Shown piece after piece: positions 33,368 through 42,944 of a stretch of 64,000 nucleotides of DNA. How positions within the stretch are numbered: the first letter of the stretch is position 1; every line of letters begins with the position of its first letter. Under the pieces are notes generated by a model. The model ran no database searches, was not told the origin of the DNA, and was given only the letters and a program-made list of their open reading frames with translations. The stretch is taken from the NCBI RefSeq assembly GCF_041260665.1, contig NZ_JBGCCT010000026.1:62001-126000 (forward strand), in the 5' to 3' direction. A program made the position numbers and the translations under genes. The stretch comes from Catenulispora sp. GP43 (GTDB lineage Bacteria; Actinomycetota; Actinomycetes; Streptomycetales; Catenulisporaceae).

Positions 33368-34593
33368 GAGTGGCTCCAGCCCTGGGAGAAGCATGTCTTG
33401 ATGGCGGAGTCGCCGCGCCCGATGAACGATCCCGACGGGTAGTTCGAGGCGTTGGACGGATCGGCGTTGCTGTCGAGCATCCAGAAGTACAGCCCGCGCA
33501 TGTGCAGCGCGCGTGCGCTCTGACAGGCGGCGGCGAACCAGTTGACCTGGATCTGCGGTTCTATGGCGGCGTTGGCGCTGCCCCAGGAACCGGGATTGGC
33601 GTACACGCCGGACTGCGCCGGGATGCCCAGCTCCTGGATCGCGGTCTGGGACAGCACCGACGCGGGCCGGCTCTTGAGCCAGGAGGTCCAGGCCGCGGAC
33701 AGCTGATCCACGGTGGCCGAGTCGCCCAGGTGGACCGGCGGATAGGCGTCCACGCCGACATCCGGCACCGGGCTCGGCACGTGTGCGTGGTCCCAGGTGT
33801 TCCAGGTGCTGGCATAGGTGATCAGGCCGCCGAAGCGGGCCTGGCCGTCGGCGACCACCTGGCGCCACTGCGCGGAGTCGCCGATGAACGAGTCCAGCTC
33901 GGTGGCGACCACGAACTCCTCAGCGTGCTGGGTCTTGGCGACCGCGAAGTACGGGTCCAGGAAGCTGCGGTAGCTGGCGAACCAGGCGTCGACGTTCGGC
34001 GGTGCGATGCTTCCGCGCCAGCCTCCGGAGGGCAGCAGGTTCGCCTCGTCGAGCAGGGGCCGCACCATCACCCGCAGGCCCCTGGCCTTGGCCGCGGCGA
34101 TGACCCTGCCCAGCGCTTCCGGGCTCGGCGTGATGTCGGGTTTGCCGTACACGCGGGTGGGGTGCACGCCGTCGGTGAAGATCGGGAAGGCGATCGCGAC
34201 GCTGTTGGCCCCCAGCCCCACGACGTAGTTCAGGAGCCGCCCGGCGGTGGCGTCCACCACGGCGGGGGTGCCGATCGTGTGCCAGTACAGGTTGACGCCG
34301 AGGTCCGCCGGGATCTGCTGGACGGGGGTCGGCACCAGGGACGGCGCCGCGGGACTCACCACCACGCCCGCGCCCTCCTCCGGACCGATCCCGGCCACCT
34401 GTGCCTGGGGGGTCAGCTGCGGATGGGCCGGGTCTCCGCTCTGCGGCGCGGCCACGATCGCGTCCGTGCCGTCCGGGAGCCCCGGCGCCATCTGGGCACA
34501 GCCGGCCGTGACCAGCAGGACGGCGGCCGCGATCGTCGCCGCGATCGCGCTGGATGCCGCACCGGATATGCGGATGCGTATCGGAGCCCTCAT
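33364..34593 (-). CDS. Lipoprotein with glycoside hydrolase TIM-barrel fold (GH113-like)
   Basis: 409 residues, ATG 34,593 overlapping the glycosyltransferase stop. Lipoprotein signal with lipobox VTAGC (cysteine about 31). The mature part has a TIM-barrel hydrolase pattern similar to GH113 endo-mannanases: LGVNLYWH, GLRVMVRPLLDE, WFASYRSFLDPYF, VVATELDSF with a candidate acid Glu, and TYASTWNTWDH. It may trim or cleave the polymer made by its neighbours. The catalytic pair needs a structural check. Confidence 0.7.
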   Translation of the reverse strand: MRAPIRIRISGAASSAIAATIAAAVLLVTAGCAQMAPGLPDGTDAIVAAPQSGDPAHPQLTPQAQVAGIGPEEGAGVVVSPAAPSLVPTPVQQIPADLGVNLYWHTIGTPAVVDATAGRLLNYVVGLGANSVAIAFPIFTDGVHPTRVYGKPDITPSPEALGRVIAAAKARGLRVMVRPLLDEANLLPSGGWRGSIAPPNVDAWFASYRSFLDPYFAVAKTQHAEEFVVATELDSFIGDSAQWRQVVADGQARFGGLITYASTWNTWDHAHVPSPVPDVGVDAYPPVHLGDSATVDQLSAAWTSWLKSRPASVLSQTAIQELGIPAQSGVYANPGSWGSANAAIEPQIQVNWFAAACQSARALHMRGLYFWMLDSNADPSNASNYPSGSFIGRGDSAIKTCFSQGWSHS

Positions 34594-36218
34594 TGCCGTT
34601 CCCCCACCATCGTCTGCGGCGCGCGCGGTGCGACGGTGCGGGTCACTGTGGCCACCACGGCCGATCCGGCCCCGGAGGCCGCTTCGGTCCGGCCGAATGT
34701 ACCGGACCCGCCTATGCCGTCGCCGTCGTCGCCGTCGTCGCCGATCTCGTGGCCGTGCGGCGTCTTGTGCCAGGTGCGCTTGCCGATCGCCATCTCGAAG
34801 ACCGCGATGTAGGTGGAGCGGCTTATCCACAGCCACATGAGCGGCGCCAGCAGCATGTACTTGACCAGGCCGTACTGGCCGCGGGTGTGCTCGACCTCCT
34901 GCAGGCAGGTCAGCATCAGCTCGCAGAGCAGGCCGAAGTTGCCGACCAGCAGCAGGATCAGGCTCGGGTAGTAGATGTCGCGCGGGAACAGCTCGGTGAC
35001 CAGCTGGGTCCGGGTCACGAAGTAGGCCGCCGTCATCCCCCAGAAGATCGGGTTGAGCAGGAACGACAGCGGGGTGCCGATCATCAGCAGGTTGAAGCAC
35101 AGCCAGCGCGCGAGCCCCATCTGCCGGGCACTGGAGACCGGCCGGCGGGTGTGCACCAGGCCCGTCTGCAGATAGCCGCCCTTCCAGCGGCGCTGCTGCT
35201 TGTCCACGATCCGCATCCGGGCCGGGGCCTCTTCCAGCGTCACCGAGTGCAGCAGGTCGATGTGATAGCCGCCGGCCACCAGGCGCGCGCCCAGGTCGGC
35301 GTCCTCGGTGAGGTTGTAGGCGTCCCAGATGTCGCCGTTGGACAGGGCGGTGGCGGTCAGCGCCTTCATCCGGAAGTGGTTCGAGGTACCGCCCAGCGGG
35401 ATCGTCATACCCAGCCGGGCCAGGCCCGGCAGGAAGCGCCGGAAGTGCACCTTGTAGCTGATCCAGTACAGCGCGGTGACCCAGTTGGTGTCGTCGTTCC
35501 AGAACACCAGCTCGGCCTGCAGGCACGCCAGCTCCGGCGGCGCGGCGCGGAAGGTGCCGACCGCGCGCAGCAGCTGGTCCGGGGCCGGGCGGTCTTCGGC
35601 GTCGTAGATGGTGCAGAACGTGCAGCCGGCGGCGACCAGCAGGTCGAAGGCCACGTTCATGGCGTTGGGCTTGGTCTTGGGCCCGCCGGGGGGAATCACG
35701 ACGGCCGTCAGGTGGCCCAGCGGTTCGTCGCCCGGCTCGGCGCCCCAGCGGAACGGCAGGGCCAGGTCCTCGGCCGCGCTCAGGGTCTCCTCGTCGTCGG
35801 ACTCGATGAGCAGCAGGATGCGCAGTTTCTCGCGCGGGTATTCCAGGCGCTCCACCCGGGCCACCAGGTGTCGGAGCATGTTGGCTTCCTTGTGCACCGG
35901 AAGCAGGACCCCGTAGTAGGGCAGGCCGGGATCGTCCGCGGTCACCTCGCGCCGGGGCAGTGAGCGGTGCTTCTGGCCGGCGACCGTCACAACGAGTTTG
36001 AGGATGGCGAACAGGGAGTAGAACGCTATGCAGGCGGCGACGAGCACGGTCAGGGCCGCCATCGGCCGGACCACCACCGCGACGGTGACGACGGCCGCCA
36101 GTCCGAGGACGAACACGGTCTGGCGCCGGCTCAGCAGATGCGCCGCATTCTTGCCACTGCGGCGGTTCGCGGTGTTGCGCCGCGCATGGTTATAGCTCCC
36201 CTTGGGCCTGGTTCTCAT
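34590..36218 (-). CDS. Cellulose-synthase-like GT2 membrane glycosyltransferase
   Basis: 542 residues from ATG 36,218 (AGGGA upstream; an ATG seven codons earlier is possible). Two N-terminal membrane helices (about 30-75), a GT2 catalytic domain with LLPVHKEA, YDAEDRP, TEDADLG and QQRRWKGG (the D, DxD, TED and QxxRW set of processive beta-glycosyltransferases), then four C-terminal helices and an acidic Gly/Asp tail. Likely makes or extends a beta-linked polysaccharide. First of three overlapping genes ending at 31,481. Confidence 0.88.
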   Translation of the reverse strand: MRTRPKGSYNHARRNTANRRSGKNAAHLLSRRQTVFVLGLAAVVTVAVVVRPMAALTVLVAACIAFYSLFAILKLVVTVAGQKHRSLPRREVTADDPGLPYYGVLLPVHKEANMLRHLVARVERLEYPREKLRILLLIESDDEETLSAAEDLALPFRWGAEPGDEPLGHLTAVVIPPGGPKTKPNAMNVAFDLLVAAGCTFCTIYDAEDRPAPDQLLRAVGTFRAAPPELACLQAELVFWNDDTNWVTALYWISYKVHFRRFLPGLARLGMTIPLGGTSNHFRMKALTATALSNGDIWDAYNLTEDADLGARLVAGGYHIDLLHSVTLEEAPARMRIVDKQQRRWKGGYLQTGLVHTRRPVSSARQMGLARWLCFNLLMIGTPLSFLLNPIFWGMTAAYFVTRTQLVTELFPRDIYYPSLILLLVGNFGLLCELMLTCLQEVEHTRGQYGLVKYMLLAPLMWLWISRSTYIAVFEMAIGKRTWHKTPHGHEIGDDGDDGDGIGGSGTFGRTEAASGAGSAVVATVTRTVAPRAPQTMVGERQ

Positions 36219-36548
36219 CGGCCGTTCCCTATTCCCCATTCGGTGGGACCTCAAGTGCATCGGTCCTGTGCTGGCGCGTGGCTGTTGCCGGCCGCGACCG
36301 GTTTCGCCGTAGCCGAACGAGCCATCACCGCCGCTAGTGGGGCGGCCCCCGGGGCCCGTCTTGCCGGTGTTCGCGGGTGACACGCGAATTACCCGGGTGC
36401 TGTGGCGGCGCGGATCAGAGTATGTCAGGCGCCGTGGGCTTTGCCGACGCGTCAACTGGCTGACGCTTGTGGTGATGGCTGCGGTCGGGACAGACTATCG
36501 TGGCATTTTTGTGTTGCCGCACTGTGATTCCGCCGGGGGGACCCACCA
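36219..36548. other. Intergenic region between divergent surface genes
   Basis: 330 bases between the start of the GT2 gene (minus) and the start of the large secreted protein (plus). It must hold both promoters, but I find no convincing -10/-35 pair or repeat. A G-run (36,535-36,541) serves as ribosome site of the plus-strand gene. Confidence 0.5.
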
Positions 36549-39500
36549 ATGGTTCAGCGACGTATAGCCCGAATAGGTTCGCTCGGGACGGCGGGCATCG
36601 TGCTCGGCTCCCTGGTCGGAGCCACCGCGGCGCCCGCTGAAGCGTCGACGACCATCTCGGTCGACAACTCCCGGGACGGCTGGGACAGCTCGGAGCCGGG
36701 GCTGAGCCCGGCGAACGCCGCGTCGTCGGACTTCGGGCAGCTGTTCTCGACCAAGCTGGACGGCCAGGTCTACGCCCAGCCCATCGTGGTGCCGGCGAAG
36801 AACGGCCGGACCGCGCCGATCCTGATCGCGGCCACCGAGACCAACAACGTCTACGGCCTGGACCCGGTCACCGGGGCGATCCTGTGGCACATCAACGTCG
36901 GTCCGGCCTGGCCCTCGATCAACAACCCGGCCGGCGACGTGAACTGCACCGACCTGGCCCCGGTCATCGGGATCACGGCGACCCCGGTCTACGACGCGGC
37001 CACCGACTCGGTGTTCTTCGCCGCGAAGGTGAACACGGCCGACCACACGAAGCCGATCTACGCGATGCACTCCGTGGATCCCGGCTCCGGCAATGAACGC
37101 GCCAACTTCCCGGTCACGATCCAGGGGCACCCCACCAACGCGCCGGGCGTCACCTTCAACCCCCAGGCCGAGCTCTCCCGGGCGGGCCTGCTGGATCTGA
37201 ACGGGACCGTCTATGTCTCCTTCGGCAGCATCTGCGACCAGCTGCACTACCGGGGCTACGTCGCCGGCGTCAACGCCGCCGCCGGCGGGTCGGTCAAGAC
37301 CATGTGGACCTCGAGCGTGGCCGGCGACGGCGGCGGCATCTGGCAGTCCGGCGGCGGCCTCGTGGCCGACGCCTCGGGCGACATCTACCTGAGCACCGGC
37401 AACGGCCCCTTCCCCGCCGCCGGCCCCGGCCTGACCCAGCCGGGCAAGGCCCCTCAGGGCAATGTCGGGATGTCGGTGGTGCGGCTCGGCGTCCAGCAGG
37501 ACGGGTCGCTGGTCACCAAGGACTTCTTCACGCCCGCCGACACGGCCAGCCTGAACACCAACGACCAGGACCTGGGCTCGGGCGCGCCGGTCGCGCTGCC
37601 GGACAGCTTCGGGACGGCGAAGGTGCCGCACCTGATGGTGCAGATCGGCAAGGACGGCCGGCTGTTCCTGCTGAACCGGGACAACCTCGGCGGAATGCAG
37701 CAGGGCGCGCCGGCCACGCCCGGCGGCCCGCCGACGGACGCCGTCGTGCAGACCATCGGCCCCCTCGACGGTGTCTGGGGACACCCGGCGGTCTGGGGCG
37801 GCGACGGCGGATACGTGTACGTGGTCGGGAACCCCGGCAGCGGCGGGATGCTGCGGGCGTTCAAGATCGGCCAGGACGCCTCGGGCAATCCGACGCTGAC
37901 GCTGGCCGGCACCTCGTCCCAGCCGTTCCCGTTCGGCAGCGGCTCGCCGATCATCACCTCCGACGGCACCGCCTCGGGGAGCGCCACGCTGTGGGTGGTC
38001 TACTCCAACGGCAGCGCCGGGACGGGCGCGCAGCTGATGGCGTTCAACGCGATCCCGGACTCCAACGGCTGGAAGCCCATCGCGACCCTGCCGATCGGCA
38101 CGGCGTCGAAGTTCGTGGTCGCCGACAGCGACTCCAACCGTGTCTACGTCGGTACCCGTGACGGGAACATCATCGCGTTCGGCCGTCCGGCGTCCTCGAT
38201 CCTGAACGGCTCGTCGACCGACTTCGGCACGGTGCCGGTCGGCCAGGCCGGCGGGGCCGCCGGCCAGGTCACGCTGACCGCGACCAAGAACCTGACGATC
38301 AACAGCCTGACGAGCAACAACCCGGCCTTCACGCTGGGCCCGAACGCCCCGGCCCTGCCGATCACGCTGACCGCCAACCAGTCGGTGACCGTGCCGATGA
38401 CCTTCACGCCGACCGTGCAGGGGGTCGCCGTCGGCGCGCTGACCGCGAGCATCACCACGGCCAGCGGGGCCGCCGGCTCCTACGCCTTCGGGCTGCGCGG
38501 CACGGGTAGCGGGCCCGGGCTGACCGCTTCGCCGGGTTCTGTGGACTTCTCGGACAGCAATGATCCGACGCCCACGGGTACCAGCGTCAAGAGCTCCGTC
38601 CAGCTCCAGAACTTCAGCGGCAACCCGGTCACGATCCAGTCGGTCCAGACGCCCGCGGCACCGTTCTCCATCATCGGCAGCCTGCCCGCCGCCGGCACCG
38701 TGATCGCGCCGAACGGGAGCCTGGCCTTGCCGGTCGCCTACTCGCCGACGGTTCCGTCGCCGGCCTCGGGCGACCACGACTCGATCACGGTGAACACCGA
38801 CGCCGGGCCGCTGCAGATCCCGCTGAGCGGTGAGGCCGTCAACGCGGTCAAGTCGGTCAGCGTCTCGCCGATGGCGATCGACTTCGGCCTGGTGCCCCCC
38901 GGGACCTCGGTGACCAAGGACATCACCGTCGCCAACACCGGGAACGTGCCGGTGACGCTCGACAAGTTCAAGCCCCCGGCGGGGATCTTCAGCACCTCGA
39001 CCACCGTCTCCGAGGGGTTCACCCTGGACGTCGGCAACTCGGTCGACATCCCGGTCACGTTCTCGCCGACCGACTACTCGGCGCAGACGGCGCAGTTCGA
39101 GATGACGCCCGACACCGGCCAGGGCGCGATGTACATCCAGCTCAGCGGCAACAATCCGGTGCTCACCGGGCCGGCGACGACCGACTTCGGATCGGTGCCC
39201 ACCGGTTCGGGAGCCAGTACCAGCGGCTCGGTCATGCTGACCGCCACCGAGAACCTGACCATCAACAGCCTGTCGATCAGCGATCCGGCCTTCGCCCCGG
39301 GCCCGAACAGCCCGGCCCTGCCGATCTCGCTCACCGCCGGCCAGCAGGTCACGCTGCCGCTGATCTTCAAGCCGACCGCGGCCGGCCCGACGAACGCGAC
39401 GCTGACCGCGTCGGTGTCCGACGGCGGGAAGACACCGTCCTACTCCTTCGGCCTGACCGGCACGGCCAACGGCACCGGACTGTCCGCCCCGGCCGTGGCC

Positions 39501-40745
39501 TTCGGCACCCCGACGCCGCTGGCCGCCGGCACGACCAGCAGCCAGACCGTCGCGGTCCGGAACGTCACGTCGGTACCGGTCACCATCACCTCGGTCACGG
39601 CGCCGAACGCGCCCTTCAGCGCCGCCGGGCCGACGCCGGGAACGGTCATCCCCGCCGGCGGCACGCTGAACGTGAACGTCTCCTACGCGCCCGCCGGCCC
39701 GTCGCCGGCCGGCGGGGACACGGGACGGCTGACCCTGGGGACCGCCGGCGGCCCGCTGACCGTCGATCTGCGCGGCCAGGCGGTGACCACGGTGACCCGG
39801 GTCGCCGGCGGCGACCGCTACCAGACCGGTGTCGAGGCCTCGCAGAGCTTGTGGGCGAACGCCGGCGGCGACACCTCGGGCCGGGCCCAGGCTCGCGAAG
39901 TCGTGCTGGCTCGCGGCGACGCGTTCCCCGACGCCCTGGCCGGCGTCCCGCTGGCGGCGGACGTGCACGGCCCGCTGCTGCTCACCGACTCGCACACGCT
40001 GACGCCGGAGACCGAGGCGGAGATCCACCGGATCCTGCCGACCGGTTCCCGGGTGGACATCCTGGGCGGCACGAGCGCGGTGTCCGACGACGTGGCCAAG
40101 CGGCTGACCGCCCTGGGCTACACCGTTCAGCGCTACGGCGGCACCGACCGCTATGGCACGGCCCTGCAGATCGCGCAGCGCATCAACCCGTCGAAGGTCA
40201 TCCTGGCGACCGGTCTGAACTACGCCGACGCCCTGACCGCCGGCCCGTTCGCCACCGGCCCGGGCTCCGCGAACGGCGTCCCGGCGGCGATCCTGCTGAC
40301 CGACGACAAGCTGATGGATCCGGCGACCGCCGCGTACGTCCATCGGTTCGCTGCCTCGTCCACGTCGGCCAATCCGACTCTCTACGCGGTCGGCGGCCAG
40401 GCGGTCACCGCGGCGCAGAGGACCGGCGGTTACGTGAAGGGCTTCTTCGGCAGCGACCGCTATGGCACGGCCACCCAGGTCGTCCAGGCCTTCCCCGGAC
40501 CGCTGCACCGCCTCGGCATCGCCTCCGGCGGCGGCTTCGCCGACGCGCTCACCGGCGGGGCGGCGACGGCTGCCGAGGGAGGCGCGATGGTGATCGTCCC
40601 GCCGGCGCTGAGCACCGGGCTGAGCAGCCTGCTGAGCGGTTTGGCGCCGCAGCTGGCGCAGGTCTCGATCTTCGGCGGGCCGGCCGTGGTCTCGCCCGCG
40701 GAGGCCGGCCAGATCACTTCGGCGGTGCGCGGACGCAGTAGCTGA
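36549..40745 (+). CDS. Large secreted protein: PQQ-like propeller, choice-of-anchor-D repeats, cell-wall-binding repeats
   Basis: 1,398 residues. Signal peptide 1-33 (cleavage near AEA). A propeller-like part (about 55-545) has units such as DPVTGAILWHI; two or more pairs of immunoglobulin-like HYDIN/ASPM (choice-of-anchor D) domains follow (about 545-1,080, with repeated VDFGxVPxGxx and LTANQSVTVPMTFTP-like strands); three cell-wall-binding type 2 repeats (about 1,080-1,398, each with GGDRYxTG or GSDRYGTA and DALTGG) end the chain. It should be exported and held on the wall. Adhesion or envelope stabilisation is likely. Followed by a strong hairpin. Confidence 0.85.
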   Translation: MVQRRIARIGSLGTAGIVLGSLVGATAAPAEASTTISVDNSRDGWDSSEPGLSPANAASSDFGQLFSTKLDGQVYAQPIVVPAKNGRTAPILIAATETNNVYGLDPVTGAILWHINVGPAWPSINNPAGDVNCTDLAPVIGITATPVYDAATDSVFFAAKVNTADHTKPIYAMHSVDPGSGNERANFPVTIQGHPTNAPGVTFNPQAELSRAGLLDLNGTVYVSFGSICDQLHYRGYVAGVNAAAGGSVKTMWTSSVAGDGGGIWQSGGGLVADASGDIYLSTGNGPFPAAGPGLTQPGKAPQGNVGMSVVRLGVQQDGSLVTKDFFTPADTASLNTNDQDLGSGAPVALPDSFGTAKVPHLMVQIGKDGRLFLLNRDNLGGMQQGAPATPGGPPTDAVVQTIGPLDGVWGHPAVWGGDGGYVYVVGNPGSGGMLRAFKIGQDASGNPTLTLAGTSSQPFPFGSGSPIITSDGTASGSATLWVVYSNGSAGTGAQLMAFNAIPDSNGWKPIATLPIGTASKFVVADSDSNRVYVGTRDGNIIAFGRPASSILNGSSTDFGTVPVGQAGGAAGQVTLTATKNLTINSLTSNNPAFTLGPNAPALPITLTANQSVTVPMTFTPTVQGVAVGALTASITTASGAAGSYAFGLRGTGSGPGLTASPGSVDFSDSNDPTPTGTSVKSSVQLQNFSGNPVTIQSVQTPAAPFSIIGSLPAAGTVIAPNGSLALPVAYSPTVPSPASGDHDSITVNTDAGPLQIPLSGEAVNAVKSVSVSPMAIDFGLVPPGTSVTKDITVANTGNVPVTLDKFKPPAGIFSTSTTVSEGFTLDVGNSVDIPVTFSPTDYSAQTAQFEMTPDTGQGAMYIQLSGNNPVLTGPATTDFGSVPTGSGASTSGSVMLTATENLTINSLSISDPAFAPGPNSPALPISLTAGQQVTLPLIFKPTAAGPTNATLTASVSDGGKTPSYSFGLTGTANGTGLSAPAVAFGTPTPLAAGTTSSQTVAVRNVTSVPVTITSVTAPNAPFSAAGPTPGTVIPAGGTLNVNVSYAPAGPSPAGGDTGRLTLGTAGGPLTVDLRGQAVTTVTRVAGGDRYQTGVEASQSLWANAGGDTSGRAQAREVVLARGDAFPDALAGVPLAADVHGPLLLTDSHTLTPETEAEIHRILPTGSRVDILGGTSAVSDDVAKRLTALGYTVQRYGGTDRYGTALQIAQRINPSKVILATGLNYADALTAGPFATGPGSANGVPAAILLTDDKLMDPATAAYVHRFAASSTSANPTLYAVGGQAVTAAQRTGGYVKGFFGSDRYGTATQVVQAFPGPLHRLGIASGGGFADALTGGAATAAEGGAMVIVPPALSTGLSSLLSGLAPQLAQVSIFGGPAVVSPAEAGQITSAVRGRSS

Positions 40746-40753
40746 CGCGCCAT

Positions 40754-40790
40754 AGCAGTGTGCGCCGACCCGGACGGTGCACACCGCTAC
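40754..40790. repeat. Imperfect inverted repeat after the secreted-protein gene
   Basis: AGCAGTGTGCGCC and GGTGCACACCGCT pair with two mismatches around an eleven-base loop, nine bases after the stop. It precedes the perfect hairpin at 40,805 and may help terminate. Confidence 0.35.
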
Positions 40791-40804
40791 TCGATCCTCA
40801 TCAC

Positions 40805-40854
40805 CGCTATCGCCCCGCGTCGGCTTTTGCTTTTGCCGCCGCGGGGCGATAGCG
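40805..40854. terminator. Bidirectional terminator hairpin
   Basis: A perfect 15-base-pair stem: CGCTATCGCCCCGCG (40,805-40,819) with its complement at 40,840-40,854, loop of 20 bases including two T-rich runs. It sits between convergent genes (stops at 40,745 and 40,860), so it can serve both. A pyrimidine-rich CTTTCTC follows on the plus strand. Confidence 0.75.
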
Positions 40855-40859
40855 CTTTC

Positions 40860-41780
40860 TCAGCCGTAGGTGTGGAAGCCCCGCCCGGACTTGCGGCCGA
40901 GGTGCCCGGCCTCGACCATGCGGGCCAGGAGCGGGGGTGGTGAGTGCTGCGGATCCTTGAACTCCGCGTACATCGACTCCGCGATCGCCTTCACGGTGTC
41001 GAGTCCGATGAGGTCCGCCAGGGCCAGCGGGCCGAGCGGGTACGCACAGCCCAGAACCATGCCGCGATCGATGTCCTGGACCGTGGCCAGGCCTGATTCC
41101 AGCATCCTGGTGGCGCCCAGCAGGTAGGGGATCAGCAGGGCGTTGACGATGAAGCCGGCTCGGTCCCTGGCCCGGATCACCTCCTTGCCCAGGGCTACGG
41201 TCGCGAAGCGGGCGGCGCGGGCCTCCGTCGCCGGGTGCGTCGCCAGGGACGGGACCAGTTCGACCAGGCTCAGGACCGGGACCGGGTTGAAGAAGTGCAT
41301 GCCGATCACGTGCTCCGGGCGCGAGGTCGCCGTGGCCAGGCGGATCACCGGGATGCTGGAGGTGTTGGTCGCCAGGATCGCGTCACGGCGGCGCACCGCC
41401 GCGTCGAGGCGGGCGAAGACGGCCAGCTTGCCCGGCTCGTCCTCGGCCACCGCCTCGATCACCAGGTCGCGGTCGGCCAGGCGGTCGAAGTCGGCGGTGA
41501 CCTCGATGAGGCTCAGGGCCTTGTCGCGCTCCTGATCGGTGATCTTGCCCCGGTCCCGAGCCCGCCCCAATGAGGCCTCGATGCGGGCCCGGCCGGCCGC
41601 GGCGGCCGCGGCGCCGGTCTCGGTCACCACCACCTCGAAGCCCGCGCGGGCACAGACCTCTGCGATGCCCGAGCCCATCTGGCCGCAGCCGACGACGCCG
41701 ATCAGGTGCAAGTCCTCCGGCCCGGCATCGTCCGCGACGGCATTGTCCGCGACGGCAACGTCCGCGACGGCGCCGGTCAC
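40860..41780 (-). CDS. 3-hydroxyacyl-CoA dehydrogenase
   Basis: 306 residues, GTG 41,780 overlapping the upstream stop (GTGA). NAD-binding GVVGCGQMGSG (about 28-38), the family block IVNALLIPYLLGA and catalytic-site HFFNPVPVLSLVE are typical of 3-hydroxybutyryl-CoA dehydrogenases (FadB2 type). The first 20 residues hold repeated VADxAVAD. Oxidises 3-hydroxyacyl-CoA in a beta-oxidation-like route. Last gene of the minus-strand operon from 48,180. Confidence 0.92.
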   Translation of the reverse strand: MTGAVADVAVADNAVADDAGPEDLHLIGVVGCGQMGSGIAEVCARAGFEVVVTETGAAAAAAGRARIEASLGRARDRGKITDQERDKALSLIEVTADFDRLADRDLVIEAVAEDEPGKLAVFARLDAAVRRRDAILATNTSSIPVIRLATATSRPEHVIGMHFFNPVPVLSLVELVPSLATHPATEARAARFATVALGKEVIRARDRAGFIVNALLIPYLLGATRMLESGLATVQDIDRGMVLGCAYPLGPLALADLIGLDTVKAIAESMYAEFKDPQHSPPPLLARMVEAGHLGRKSGRGFHTYG

Positions 41781-42943
41781 GACGGCAGCCGCAGCACGCC
41801 GGTCCCGCGCTTGATCAGCTCGCCGGCGACCACCAGCCGCTGGATCTCGGACGTGCCCTCCCAGATCCGGTCCACCCGCAGCTCGCGATAGAGCCGCTCG
41901 ACCGCGTACGACCTGTCGTACCCCCGGCCGCCGAAGATCTGCACGCAGCGGTCCACCACCCGGTTGGACGCCTCGCTCGCCGCCAGCTTGGCTATCGCCG
42001 CCTTGGCGTGCAGGGTCTTGCGGTCCGCGTCGGGCTGCGAGAGCTCCCAGGCGACCTGCAGGAAGTACGCGCGGTTGACGGCGACGTCGACCGCGCAGTC
42101 CGCGAGCATGCCCTGGATCAGCTGGAAGTTGGCGATCGGCTGCCCGAACTGCTCCCGGTACACGGCCCAGTCGCGCGCCAGCTCCAGCGCCCGCTCGGCG
42201 GCGCCGATCGTCCGCGCGGCGATCATCAGGCGCTCCTCGGTGAACCAGCCGCGCGTGATGTCGTAGCCCTCGCCGATCCCTCCGAGCACCTGGTCGTCGG
42301 CCACGAAGACGTCGGTGAACGTGAACTCCGGGTGCTCGTAGACGAAGGTGTGCATGAAGCGCGGCGTCCGCTTCACCGCCACGCCTTCGGTGGCCTTGTC
42401 CACCAGGAACAGCGTCGGGGCGGCAGCGTCGCCGGCGGCGGCCAGCACGATGAGGAAGTCCGCGTGGTCCCCGACCGTCACGAACCACTTCTCGCCGTCG
42501 AGCAGCCAGCCGCCGTCGGTCTTCCGCGCGGTCGTCGTCAGGTTCTGCGGGTCCGACCCGGCGTTCGGCTCGGTGACGGCGTAGCAGTCGCGGCGCTCAC
42601 CGCGGATCACCGGCTCCAGGAAGCGCTCCCGCTGCTCGGGCGTGCAGAAGCGCAGCGCGTTGGCCGGGCGCCAGACCATGTCCCACAGCGCGCCGGTCAG
42701 CCGGCCCAGCTGCTCCTGCACCACGGCCTGCTCGAAGATGGTCAGCCCGGCGCCGCCCCACTCGGCCGGCATGTTGATCGCCTGCAGGCCGGCGGCCAGC
42801 ACCGCGTCGCGGACTTCGGCGTGCGCCGCGGCCGGCAGGCCGTTGTCCTGCTCGCAGGCGAGTTCGTACTTGGTCATGAAGTCGGCCAGTTCGCGCGCCG
42901 CGGTCTGCAACTCGAGCTGGCGCTGGGTGAGACGGAAGTCCAT
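41777..42943 (-). CDS. Acyl-CoA dehydrogenase (copy 1)
   Basis: 388 residues. FAD enzyme of the acyl-CoA dehydrogenase family: N-terminal helical part, YAVTEPNAGSDP, GEKWFVT in the middle sheet, and C-terminal QIFGGRGYD and RIWEGTSEIQ. The position of the catalytic Glu is at the RGYDRSYAVER-like segment or by family at the C-terminus; not fixed here. It is a close paralogue of the next gene upstream (one base between them), and the two may form a heteromer. Confidence 0.93.
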   Translation of the reverse strand: MDFRLTQRQLELQTAARELADFMTKYELACEQDNGLPAAAHAEVRDAVLAAGLQAINMPAEWGGAGLTIFEQAVVQEQLGRLTGALWDMVWRPANALRFCTPEQRERFLEPVIRGERRDCYAVTEPNAGSDPQNLTTTARKTDGGWLLDGEKWFVTVGDHADFLIVLAAAGDAAAPTLFLVDKATEGVAVKRTPRFMHTFVYEHPEFTFTDVFVADDQVLGGIGEGYDITRGWFTEERLMIAARTIGAAERALELARDWAVYREQFGQPIANFQLIQGMLADCAVDVAVNRAYFLQVAWELSQPDADRKTLHAKAAIAKLAASEASNRVVDRCVQIFGGRGYDRSYAVERLYRELRVDRIWEGTSEIQRLVVAGELIKRGTGVLRLPS

Positions 42944-42944
42944 G

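Noticed and set aside
36495-40784. A 1,429-codon open frame on the minus strand across the whole secreted-protein gene
   Set aside because: It lies antisense to a gene with signal peptide, domains and ribosome site; its translation is Arg/Gly/Asp/Val-rich without any domain. Long antisense frames are normal in DNA with extreme third-position GC.
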